Assembly: GCA_007131945.1 (NCBI GenBank) | Contig: SLPP01000303.1 | Coordinates: 1 to 29,763, forward strand | Origin: Paracoccaceae bacterium | Lineage (GTDB): Bacteria > Pseudomonadota > Alphaproteobacteria > Rhodobacterales > Rhodobacteraceae | Direction: 5' to 3' | Length of the DNA: 29,763 nucleotides | Shown here: piece after piece, positions 8,303 through 15,335 of the stretch | Layout of the letters: each line of letters begins with the position of its first letter | How positions within the stretch are numbered: position 1 is the stretch's first letter | Made by a program: the position numbers and the translations under genes | The notes under the pieces: generated by a model | Database searches by the model: none | What the model saw: the letters and a program-made list of their open reading frames with translations, nothing else | Told to the model about the DNA's origin: nothing

Positions 8303-8869
8303 ATGGCCGAGAATGGCAAGGCAGATGGCAAGGGCACCGCGGCACAACCTGGCGCGCAAGCCGGTGCGCAGGCCGGCGCCCAGCCGCAGGTGAAGGTTCA
8401 GGTGCTCGCGCAATACATCCGCGACCTGTCCTTCGAGAATGCCGTGGCCCAGGGCAACATGACCCTGCCGCAGGGCCAGCCCGATATCCAGGTTCAGGTC
8501 AGCCTCGACGCCCGAAAGCGCGATGTCGAGCACCAGTTCGAGGTGATCAGCAAGTATCGCATCGAGTCGAAGACGAAGGACGAGGGCAAAACGCTGTTCC
8601 TGGTCGAGCTGGAATATGCCGGCGTGTTCCATATCGAGGGTGTCCCGCAGGAGCAGTTGCATCCCTTCCTGCTGATCGAGTGCCCGCGCATCCTGTTCCC
8701 CTTCGCCCGCCGGATCATCAGCGACATCACCCGCGACGGCGGCTTCCCGGCGCTGAACCTCGACCTGATCGACTTCATGGCGCTCTACCGGCAGGAACTG
8801 ATGCGCCAGAGCCAGAAGGCGCAGGCCGCCGAAGGCGCCGCGGGCGGGACCGGCGCGCCCGTCGCCTGA
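8303..8869 (+). CDS. secB: protein-export chaperone SecB
   Basis: Tetrameric cytoplasmic chaperone that holds preproteins unfolded and delivers them to SecA. The 188 residues include the typical core from Val-Gln-Val-Leu-Ala-Gln-Tyr-Ile-Arg-Asp-Leu-Ser-Phe-Glu-Asn (about 33-47) through Glu-Cys-Pro-Arg-Ile-Leu-Phe-Pro-Phe-Ala-Arg to Leu-Asp-Leu-Ile-Asp-Phe-Met-Ala-Leu-Tyr. It carries a roughly 30-residue N-terminal extension of Ala-Gln-Pro-Gly/Ala-Gln-Ala-Gly repeats and an Ala/Gly-rich tail, making it somewhat longer than E. coli SecB (155). ATG 8303 follows CAGGAGAG. A strong terminator closes the unit. Confidence 0.95.
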   Translation: MAENGKADGKGTAAQPGAQAGAQAGAQPQVKVQVLAQYIRDLSFENAVAQGNMTLPQGQPDIQVQVSLDARKRDVEHQFEVISKYRIESKTKDEGKTLFLVELEYAGVFHIEGVPQEQLHPFLLIECPRILFPFARRIISDITRDGGFPALNLDLIDFMALYRQELMRQSQKAQAAEGAAGGTGAPVA

Positions 8870-8890
8870 TCGCACGACACGTCCGGAACG

Positions 8891-8912
8891 GGGCCGCTGC
8901 GGCGGCCCTTTT
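8891..8912 (+). terminator. rho-independent terminator after secB
   Basis: A 7-bp perfect stem GGGCCGC/GCGGCCC with a TGCG loop, followed directly by TTTTCGTTT. It starts 21 bp after the secB stop and is the clearest single-direction terminator in the window. Confidence 0.85.
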
Positions 8913-9003
8913 CGTTTGCCGAGGCCGGATCGCGGTCGCGACTTGTTAACACTCTTGCGCGAGGCTGGCGGCTGCCAACCCGTTCGACAAGGGGTCTGAA
9001 GCC

Positions 9004-9675
9004 GTGACCATCCTCTCCGAAGGCGACTATTCCGAGCCGTTTCCCCTGCTGTCGCGCGACCAGATGCGGCTTGACCGGCAGGCACGCGTGGGCATCCTGC
9101 GCAACCCGAAGGAGCCCCCGCGTCTGCCGCCGCGCAAGGCGGCGCTGACAGGGAAGTGGCTGGACCTGCGCAGCCGGCGCCGTCTGCGCCGGCAGGGGCC
9201 GGAGCCGGTGAGCTTCGCCGCCGTTGCGGAGGCCGTTCCGGATACGCCCGTGAGCCGTTCCGACGCGGGGCGGATGTCGCGCATCGACGTCGCCCGGCTG
9301 ATGGCCGAGGTCGAGCTTCGCGAAGCCGCGCGACCGGCGCGCAAACCCTTCGCGCAGGGCTATCGCGGCGGTGCGGAAAGCCAGGCCGCGCAGAGCGAGG
9401 AGGTCGCCGAGCGGCTGCGCGAGAACCTGCGCGAACTGGCCGTGGAAGCCGAGCGCGCCGCGGCCGAGGAAGCGCCGAGCGATGCCCCGGAAGACGCGGT
9501 CGAGATCGCTGAGGCGGAGCATGATGCCTTGGCGATGCAGCTGCCCGCGGTGCCGTCCGACAACCGGTCCGCCCTCCGTCGCGCGCTGCCGTTGATCGCC
9601 GGCATCCTGGCCGGGCTTGCCGCGGCGGGTCTGCTGGCACATGCCGCGACCTGGCTCCTGGCGCTTCCCGGCTGA
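9004..9675 (+). CDS. unrecognised protein with a single C-terminal membrane segment
   Basis: A 223-residue protein I do not recognise. Residues 1-60 are basic with a Pro/Arg patch (Pro-Pro-Arg-Leu-Pro-Pro-Arg-Lys) followed by Arg-Ser-Arg-Arg-Arg-Leu-Arg-Arg. Residues about 95-180 are an Ala/Glu/Arg-rich, probably helical stretch. Residues about 198-219 form one hydrophobic segment at the extreme C-terminus, giving a tail-anchored layout with the bulk in the cytoplasm. There is no signal peptide. The GTG at 9004 has AAGGGG about 10 bp upstream. An isolated TTAA at 8946-8949 lies in its upstream region, after the secB terminator, so it has its own promoter. Codon usage matches its neighbours and suggests a real gene. 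Confidence 0.75.
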   Translation: MTILSEGDYSEPFPLLSRDQMRLDRQARVGILRNPKEPPRLPPRKAALTGKWLDLRSRRRLRRQGPEPVSFAAVAEAVPDTPVSRSDAGRMSRIDVARLMAEVELREAARPARKPFAQGYRGGAESQAAQSEEVAERLRENLRELAVEAERAAAEEAPSDAPEDAVEIAEAEHDALAMQLPAVPSDNRSALRRALPLIAGILAGLAAAGLLAHAATWLLALPG

Positions 9676-9756
9676 TCGACGCGTGGCGCGGGTTTACCGC
9701 GCGGCGCGGGCGCGTTATCGAGGCGGCACTGGCAACGAAGGCCCTGGCCCGCATCG

Positions 9757-10356
9757 ATGAAACAGCCCCGCGCGTGGCAGCGCATGCTTTCCGGCCGCCG
9801 GCTGGACCTTCTGGACCCCACGCCCGTCGATATCGAGCTCGAGGACATCGCGCATGGCCTTGCCTTCGTGGCGCGCTGGAACGGTCAGACGCGGGGCGAC
9901 TTTCCCTATTCGGTGGCCGAGCATTCGCTTCTGGTCGAGGTGCTTGCCGGCCGGCTTGCGCCGCGGACCGAGCCGCGCTGGCGGCTGGCGGCGCTCCTGC
10001 ACGACGCACCGGAATACGTCATCGGCGACATGATCTCGCCGGTGAAGGCGGCGGTGGGGCCGGGCTATGGCGCGCTCGATGCGCGGCTTTCGGCGGCGGT
10101 GCACCTGCGCTTCGGTCTTCCCGCGGAGCTGCCGCCGAGGGTGAAGGCACTGATCAAGCGCGCCGACCGGATCTCGGCCTGGCTCGAGGCGGTACAGATC
10201 GCCGGGTTCAGCGCGGCCGAGGCTGATCGCTTCTTCGGCAAGCCGCCGGCGGCCACGGTCGAGGGCATGGCCATCGCGCCGCGCCCGCCGGTCGAGGTGC
10301 GGGCGGAATTCATCGCCCGTCACCGCGCGCTCGAGGCGGCGATGGGGCTGCGCTGA
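9757..10356 (+). CDS. HD-domain hydrolase, YfbR-like (possible nucleotidase)
   Basis: A 199-residue soluble protein with HD-superfamily metal ligands: His56 in Ala-Glu-His-Ser, His82-Asp83 in Leu-Leu-His-Asp-Ala-Pro-Glu, and Asp137 in Lys-Arg-Ala-Asp-Arg. The closest family I know is the YfbR-like 5'-deoxynucleotidase group, often annotated just as an HD phosphohydrolase in Rhodobacteraceae. The N-terminus Ala-Trp-Gln-Arg-Met-Leu-Ser-Gly-Arg-Arg-Leu-Asp-Leu-Leu-Asp-Pro is typical of that group. ATG 9757 has no strong ribosome binding site. It is convergent with prrA (18 bp between stops). The substrate is not predictable from sequence. Confidence 0.85.
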   Translation: MKQPRAWQRMLSGRRLDLLDPTPVDIELEDIAHGLAFVARWNGQTRGDFPYSVAEHSLLVEVLAGRLAPRTEPRWRLAALLHDAPEYVIGDMISPVKAAVGPGYGALDARLSAAVHLRFGLPAELPPRVKALIKRADRISAWLEAVQIAGFSAAEADRFFGKPPAATVEGMAIAPRPPVEVRAEFIARHRALEAAMGLR

Positions 10357-10374
10357 GCCGTCGGGGCCGGCGGG

Positions 10375-10932
10375 CTATCGCGGGCTGCGCTTGGCGAGGA
10401 TCCGTTGCAGGGTGCGCCGGTGCATGCTCAGCCGCCGCGCGGTCTCCGAGACGTTGCGGTCGCATTGCTCGAAGACGCGCTGGATATGTTCCCAGCGCAC
10501 CCGGTCGGCGGACATCGGGTTTTCTGGCGGTGCGGGCAACACGTCGCCCGTACGGTTGAGAAGCGCGTTGACGACTTCCTCGGCATCGGCGGGTTTCGAG
10601 AGATAGTCGGTCGCGCCGATCTTGACCGCGGCGACGGCGGTGGCGATGGCACCATAGCCGGTCAGCACCACGATGCGCGCATCCGGCCGCCTCTCGCGCA
10701 GCGCTTCGACGACATCGAGCCCGTTTCCGTCCTCGAGCCGAAGGTCGATCACCGCATAGGCCGGCGGCGCGGACATGGCCAGCGCCTTGCCGCCGGCGAC
10801 GCTGGTCGCCGTCTGCGGCTCGAAACCGCGCCGCTCCATCGCCCGGGCGAGACGCTTGAGAAAGATCTCGTCGTCGTCAACAAGCAGAAGCGACCGGTCG
10901 GGACCGAGATCGGGCGATTGCGGGTCGGACAT
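10375..10932 (-). CDS. prrA: redox response regulator PrrA/RegA (ActR family)
   Basis: A 185-residue DNA-binding response regulator partnering PrrB/RegB. The receiver has the acidic cluster Asp19-Asp21, phospho-acceptor Asp63 (the position known in Rhodobacter sphaeroides PrrA) and the Lys of Ser-Lys-Pro near 113. After a Pro-rich linker comes a Fis-type helix-turn-helix at the C-terminus (Asn-Val-Ser-Glu-Thr-Ala-Arg-Arg-Leu-Ser-Met-His-Arg-Arg-Thr-Leu-Gln-Arg). The family controls photosynthesis, respiration, CO2 and N2 fixation according to oxygen. I chose ATG 10932 over the longer frame to 10986. It lies downstream of the SCO gene in the order prrC-prrA, with prrB divergent. Confidence 0.94.
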   Translation of the reverse strand: MSDPQSPDLGPDRSLLLVDDDEIFLKRLARAMERRGFEPQTATSVAGGKALAMSAPPAYAVIDLRLEDGNGLDVVEALRERRPDARIVVLTGYGAIATAVAAVKIGATDYLSKPADAEEVVNALLNRTGDVLPAPPENPMSADRVRWEHIQRVFEQCDRNVSETARRLSMHRRTLQRILAKRSPR

Positions 10933-11010
10933 GACGCTTCTCCTCTGACACCGCACCGATCTAGGCGCAGCGGGGAGGAAGGTCAAATCCCGGCGATCAG
11001 GGCGGGAGGT

Positions 11011-11634
11011 TCAGCGGCGGTCGAGGAAACAGGCGACGCGATCGGCCATGTCGGGCGCGGTATCGGTGCGGCGGAAGACCTCGACGAAGCCTTCCTCGGG
11101 CAGGACGAGGTAGGTGAAGGTCGAGTGATCGACGAGGTAGAAGTCGTCCTCGGCCGGATGCACGTTGTAGAAGGCGCGGTAGACGCGCGCGGCCTCGCGC
11201 ACCTGTCCCTCGCTGCCGGTGAGGCCGATGCCGCGCGGATGGAAGATGCCGACGAACTCGGCCAGCACCTCGGGAGTGTCGCGCTGCGGATCGACCGAGA
11301 CGAAGACCGGGAGAAGATCGTGGCCCCGTTCTTCCAGGAGTTCGGCGACCAGCGCGTTGCGCGCCATGTCCAGCGGGCAGACATCGGGGCAGAAGGTATA
11401 GCCGAAATAGAGCAGCGCCGGCTCGGTGATCACCTCGGCATCGGTGACCGCGCGCCCGGTATGGTCGATCAGTTCGAACGGCCCGCCGACCGAGGCGACC
11501 CCGCCGGCGATCGCCGTCTCGCGGCATTGCGCGAAACGGTCGCCGCCGCTGCGGTCGGCAAGGATCAGCCAACCCAGGACGCCAAGAAGTGCGACCACGA
11601 AGGCGGCCGCGCCGATGCTGTAGTAGCGAATCAT
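11011..11634 (-). CDS. prrC: SCO1/SenC/PrrC copper chaperone
   Basis: A 207-residue membrane-anchored thioredoxin-fold protein. There is one N-terminal membrane segment (about 6-27), then a periplasmic SCO domain with the copper-binding Cys82-x3-Cys86 (Thr-Phe-Cys-Pro-Asp-Val-Cys-Pro) and His170 in Val-Asp-His-Ser. SCO proteins help assemble the CuA site of cytochrome c oxidase. In Rhodobacter the homologue lies within the prr/reg cluster and has been linked to redox signalling. ATG 11634 is preceded by GGAG; the track back to 11712 is not needed. It precedes prrA by about 78 bp and is divergent from prrB. Confidence 0.93.
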   Translation of the reverse strand: MIRYYSIGAAAFVVALLGVLGWLILADRSGGDRFAQCRETAIAGGVASVGGPFELIDHTGRAVTDAEVITEPALLYFGYTFCPDVCPLDMARNALVAELLEERGHDLLPVFVSVDPQRDTPEVLAEFVGIFHPRGIGLTGSEGQVREAARVYRAFYNVHPAEDDFYLVDHSTFTYLVLPEEGFVEVFRRTDTAPDMADRVACFLDRR

Positions 11635-11723
11635 GCAGATCTCCGCGCTGCGCACAGCCTTGATGCAACATGCCGCCCGCTCTAACAATGCCGCTTGACC
11701 CGACCGCGACAACAGGACGCTTG

Positions 11724-13148
11724 GTGACCGCCCCGACCGAAGGCTTGATGAACCGCGATACCGGCGGGCAATGGGTGCGGCTGCAGACGCTCACCTATGT
11801 GCGCTGGCTCGCCGTCCTCGGCCAGTTCCTCGCCATCACCATCGCGCATTTCGGGCTCGGGCTCAGCTTCGGCATCGGTCTGGCCTACCTGGTCGTCGCC
11901 GTCTCGGTCGCCTCCAACCTCCTGAGCGAGATGGTCTTTCCGCCGAATCGCCGGCTTTCGGACATCGAGGTGATGCTGACGCTGATCTTCGACACGGTGC
12001 AGCTTTCGGTTCTACTGTTCCTGACTGGTGGGTTGGCCAATCCCTTCGCGCTGCTTCTGTTGGCGCCGGTCACGATTGCGGCGACGGCGCTGCAACTGCG
12101 CTCGACGCTGATCGTTGGCGCGGTGGCGGCGGCGATGGCGACGCTTCTGGCGATCGCGCACGAGCCGCTGATCCTGCCGGACGGGCGGCCGGTCGAGCTG
12201 CCGCTGCTTCTGCTGATCGGCTACTGGGCCGCGATCCTGACCGGGATCGGTTTCATCGGCCTCTATTCCCGCAGCGTCGCGAGCGAGAAGCACGAGCTCG
12301 CCGAGGCGCTGCTGGCGACCCAGATGGCGCTTGCCCGCGAGCAGAAGCTGACCGATCTGACCGCCGTCGTGGCAGCGGCGGCGCATGAACTGGGCACGCC
12401 GCTGGCGACGATCAAGCTGACCAGTGCCGAGCTGATCGACACGCTCGACGATCCCGAGCAGCGCGCCGATGCGCAGCTCATCCGCGACCAGGCCGAGCGC
12501 TGCCGCGCGATCCTGCGCTCGATGGGCAGCGCCGGAAAGGACGATCCGCATCTGCACCAGGCCCCGCTCGAGGCGGTCCTTGCCGAGGCCGCGGCGCCGC
12601 ATGCCACCCGCGGCAAGCCGTTGCGCTTCATCCACCGGGCGCGCGGCGGAACCGATCCGAGGATGCCCGAGATCTGGCGACGCCCCGAGATCATCCATGG
12701 CCTGCGCAACGTGATCCAGAACGCCGTCGACTTTGCCTCCGAAGAGATCCGGGTCGAAGCGGAATGGGACGATGCGACGATTCGCCTGCGCATCAGCGAC
12801 GACGGCCCAGGCTATCCGCCCGATCTGCTCGGGCGGATCGGCGAGCCCTATCTGCGCCGCCGCCGCGCTCCCGGTGCGCGCCCCCGCCGACCGGAATACG
12901 AGGGAATGGGCCTCGGTCTCTTCATCGCCAAGACGCTGCTGGAACGTTCGGGCGCGCAGATCGAGTTTCGCAACGGCAACGGGATTGGAAGCGGGAACGT
13001 CCATCGGCCGGGCGAGGCAGGGGACGAGACCACGGGCGCGATTACCGAGATCGTCTGGTCGCGCAAGGCCATCGAGGCCCCGCCGCGCCGCCGGCTGGGC
13101 GCGAACCGTCCGCTCGATCCTGCGATCGGCGCCCTTCCGCCGGTCTGA
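11724..13148 (+). CDS. prrB: redox sensor histidine kinase PrrB/RegB
   Basis: Membrane histidine kinase sensing aerobic electron flow and quinone redox state. About six membrane segments fill residues 20-190, with the quinone-associated Gly-Gly-Leu-Ala-Asn-Pro-Phe heptapeptide at 102-108 (family pattern GGxxNPF). The H-box has His221 in Ala-His-Glu-Leu-Gly-Thr-Pro-Leu. The redox-box cysteine is Cys260 in Ala-Glu-Arg-Cys-Arg-Ala-Ile-Leu, equivalent to RegB Cys265. The ATPase domain has Asn in Asn-Val-Ile-Gln-Asn-Ala and Gly-Met-Gly-Leu-Gly-Leu. The start is uncertain. I chose GTG 11724 (474 residues), with AGGA upstream and close to the usual N-terminal length; ATGs at 11670, 11688 and 11748 are alternatives. 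Confidence 0.93.
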   Translation: MTAPTEGLMNRDTGGQWVRLQTLTYVRWLAVLGQFLAITIAHFGLGLSFGIGLAYLVVAVSVASNLLSEMVFPPNRRLSDIEVMLTLIFDTVQLSVLLFLTGGLANPFALLLLAPVTIAATALQLRSTLIVGAVAAAMATLLAIAHEPLILPDGRPVELPLLLLIGYWAAILTGIGFIGLYSRSVASEKHELAEALLATQMALAREQKLTDLTAVVAAAAHELGTPLATIKLTSAELIDTLDDPEQRADAQLIRDQAERCRAILRSMGSAGKDDPHLHQAPLEAVLAEAAAPHATRGKPLRFIHRARGGTDPRMPEIWRRPEIIHGLRNVIQNAVDFASEEIRVEAEWDDATIRLRISDDGPGYPPDLLGRIGEPYLRRRRAPGARPRRPEYEGMGLGLFIAKTLLERSGAQIEFRNGNGIGSGNVHRPGEAGDETTGAITEIVWSRKAIEAPPRRRLGANRPLDPAIGALPPV

Positions 13149-13177
13149 AGAAAGTGTCAACGCCGGAACCGGGGGCG

Positions 13178-13192
13178 TTAACCGCCGCTTAA
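13178..13192. promoter_or_regulatory. perfect CtrA box TTAA-N7-TTAA upstream of the DivL-like gene
   Basis: TTAA at 13178-13181 and 13189-13192 are separated by exactly seven GC-rich bases, with TTAACC in both halves. The box ends 58 bp before the DivL-like start. GAATC (a GANTC site, methylated by CcrM in alphaproteobacteria) follows at 13196-13200. TTAA is very rare in this DNA, so chance is an unlikely explanation. Confidence 0.8.
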
Positions 13193-13250
13193 CCAGAATC
13201 GCAAACGCTCTGGCCGTCGTCCCAGCGCGGGACTTCAGCCGGGACCGATC

Positions 13251-14918
13251 ATGGACAGCAGCCTCGCCTCCGCTCTTGTCGTACTGGGCAGTTCGGCCGT
13301 GACGGCGCTTGCGGTCGTGCTCATCGCCTCGGCACTGATGCGCGCGCCGGCGCGGGCGCCGCTTGCGGGGCTGGGCAGCAACCGGCTCGATGCGGTCTTC
13401 CTGTTCAGCGACAGCGTGCTGGTCGATGCCAACGATCGGGGCGAGGCGCTTCTGGCGTCACTGGCCGGCGCCGCCGGCGAGGCGGCCGGCGAGGGCAGCG
13501 CCTGGGTGCGGCTCTCGCGCTATCTGGCGGCGGGCTTTCCCGACCTCGGTGAACAGCTGGCGACGCTTGCCCAGCAGCGGCGGCTTGAGCTGACCGCCCG
13601 TGACGGCTCGGGACTTGCGCTGCGCGCCGAATGGCTCGACGGGACCGCGCGGCTGACGCTCGCCGATACCGCGGCCGAGGAGGGGGGCGTGATGCTCGAC
13701 CGGCTCAGCCACCGCGCCCTGGAGGAGGAGCTTGCCGTGCTCCGGCGGGTCTCGGACCTCTCGCCGATCCTGACCTGGCGCGAGAACGCCCAGGGCCAGG
13801 TGATCTGGGCCAACGGCGCCTATCTGCACCAGCTGGTCGAGGCCGGGCATGGCGGCGCGGTCAGCTGGCCGTTGCCGCAACTCTTCGCCACCGCCGAACC
13901 CGGCCAGACCCAGCGCGTCGCCCTGGCGTTGCCCGGCGGCCGGCAGGCCTGGTTCGATCTGCGGCGCGAGGCCGACGACAAGGGGCAGCTGGTCTTCGCC
14001 CTGCCGGCCGATGCCGCGCACCAGGCAGAAAGAACCAAGCGCTCCTTCATCCAGACCCTGACCAAGACCTTCGCCACGCTGCCGATCGGGCTGGCCGTCT
14101 TCGACCGGCACCGGCGGCTGCAGCTGTTCAACCCGGCGCTGACCGACCTGACCGGGCTCGAACCGGAATTCCTGCTCTCGCGGCCGGGGATGGAGGGGTT
14201 CCTGAACCGGATGCGCGGCAAGCGCGTCCTGCCCGAGCCGCGCGACTATGCCAGCTGGGCGCGACGGCTGATGGAGGCCGAGCGCGGCGGCGAGACCGGC
14301 GAGTTCGAGGAGACGTGGTCGCTCGCCTCGGGCCAGACCTTCCGCGTCTCGATCCGTCCGCATCCCGACGGAGCCCTCGCCTTCATGCTCGAGGACATCA
14401 GCTCCGAAGTCTATCTCTCGCGCAACTTCCGTGCCGAGCTGGAGACGGGGCAGGCGGCGCTGAACCTTCTGGAGGCGGCGATCGCGGTCTTCGCGGCGAA
14501 CGGGCAGATGGTGCTGACCAACGCCGCCTTCGCGCGGCTCTGGGGCCTGTCGGAGGAGGACACGCTCGCCGTCGTCACCCTGCGCGAGGCGCTCGATGTC
14601 TGGCGCGAAAAGTCCGAGGAAACCGGCCTCTGGACGGAGATCGCCGAGATCGGGCAACCACGCGCCAGTCGCGGCTCGGTCGCCGGTACGGTGCGGCTGA
14701 AGGACGGGCGGCTCTTCCTTCTGCGCGCGCGCCGGGCCGCCAACTGCTCGCTGCTCATCGCCTTCGAGCCGGTGCCCGCCATCGCGGAACAGAAGGCCGG
14801 GAAGCAGGAGGCGGACGACGTAAAGCCGACGACCGGAACGGCGTCGACAGCCCCGGAGAAGTCACCCGGGAAACGCGCCGACGGGCAAGCCGCCGACATG
14901 CGTCACGCCAACGCCTGA
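13251..14918 (+). CDS. divL: DivL-like multi-PAS protein lacking a kinase core
   Basis: A 555-residue protein with one N-terminal membrane segment (about 8-30), a helical region near 145-170 (Leu-Ser-His-Arg-Ala-Leu-Glu-Glu-Glu-Leu) and PAS-like modules at about 168-215, 262-385 and 400-500. The second has Leu-Pro-Ile-Gly-Leu-Ala-Val-Phe-Asp and the third Ala-Ala-Ile-Ala-Val-Phe-Ala-Ala-Asn-Gly. A Lys/Ala/Thr-rich tail follows. There is no H-box and no ATPase N or G box. Caulobacter DivL is a pseudokinase that tunes CckA; Rhodobacterales homologues are short PAS proteins linked to CtrA control. The perfect CtrA box upstream supports this assignment. The symbol is by family resemblance; a generic PAS protein is the alternative. 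Confidence 0.7.
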   Translation: MDSSLASALVVLGSSAVTALAVVLIASALMRAPARAPLAGLGSNRLDAVFLFSDSVLVDANDRGEALLASLAGAAGEAAGEGSAWVRLSRYLAAGFPDLGEQLATLAQQRRLELTARDGSGLALRAEWLDGTARLTLADTAAEEGGVMLDRLSHRALEEELAVLRRVSDLSPILTWRENAQGQVIWANGAYLHQLVEAGHGGAVSWPLPQLFATAEPGQTQRVALALPGGRQAWFDLRREADDKGQLVFALPADAAHQAERTKRSFIQTLTKTFATLPIGLAVFDRHRRLQLFNPALTDLTGLEPEFLLSRPGMEGFLNRMRGKRVLPEPRDYASWARRLMEAERGGETGEFEETWSLASGQTFRVSIRPHPDGALAFMLEDISSEVYLSRNFRAELETGQAALNLLEAAIAVFAANGQMVLTNAAFARLWGLSEEDTLAVVTLREALDVWREKSEETGLWTEIAEIGQPRASRGSVAGTVRLKDGRLFLLRARRAANCSLLIAFEPVPAIAEQKAGKQEADDVKPTTGTASTAPEKSPGKRADGQAADMRHANA

Positions 14919-14963
14919 AACCGTGCAGCCGGCGCGCGTTGCCGGTTTCGGACCGGTCCCGGA

Positions 14964-15284
14964 TCAGAGGGCCGAGTCGATCCAGCTGGCGAGGGCCGCT
15001 TTCGGGGCGGCGCCGACCTTGTTCGACACGATCTGACCGTCCTTGACGAGGAACAGCGCCGGGATGCCGCGGATGCCCATCGCCGCGGTGACCTGCGGGT
15101 TCTCGTCGACATTGACCTTGGCGATCTTCACCCGGCCCTCGTATTCCTTCGACAGTTCCTCGAGTGCGGGACCGATCTGCTTGCAGGGGCCGCACCATTC
15201 CGCCCAGAAGTCGACAACCACGGGGATGTCGCTGTTGCGCACTTCGGTGTCGAACGTGGCGTCGGTCACGGGGATGGTCGGCAT
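14964..15284 (-). CDS. trxA: thioredoxin 1
   Basis: A 106-residue thioredoxin with the active site Trp-Cys-Gly-Pro-Cys-Lys (Cys31, Cys34), the buried Asp25 in Val-Asp-Phe-Trp-Ala, and the cis-proline in Gly-Ile-Pro-Ala-Leu. It reduces disulfides in the cytoplasm and serves ribonucleotide reductase and peroxiredoxins. The longer frame to 15329 has no support; ATG 15284 gives the normal length. It follows addA on the same strand after 51 bp and is convergent with the DivL-like gene. Confidence 0.95.
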   Translation of the reverse strand: MPTIPVTDATFDTEVRNSDIPVVVDFWAEWCGPCKQIGPALEELSKEYEGRVKIAKVNVDENPQVTAAMGIRGIPALFLVKDGQIVSNKVGAAPKAALASWIDSAL

Positions 15285-15335
15285 CGGTTTTCTCCACTGG
15301 GATCTGGCAAGGCGCGTCTGCGCTCGCATGCACAG

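Noticed and set aside
12960..13045. Possible frameshift near the C-terminus of prrB, because of a Gly/Asn/Ser-rich stretch
   Set aside because: The frame continues into the expected Gly-Ala-Ile-x-Glu-Ile-Val-Trp ending, and variable length here is normal for PrrB/RegB.
14917..14949. GAAACCG/CGGTTTC inverted repeat between divL and trxA stops
   Set aside because: Seven base pairs around a long 19-base GC-rich loop with no T-run; too weak to call a terminator.
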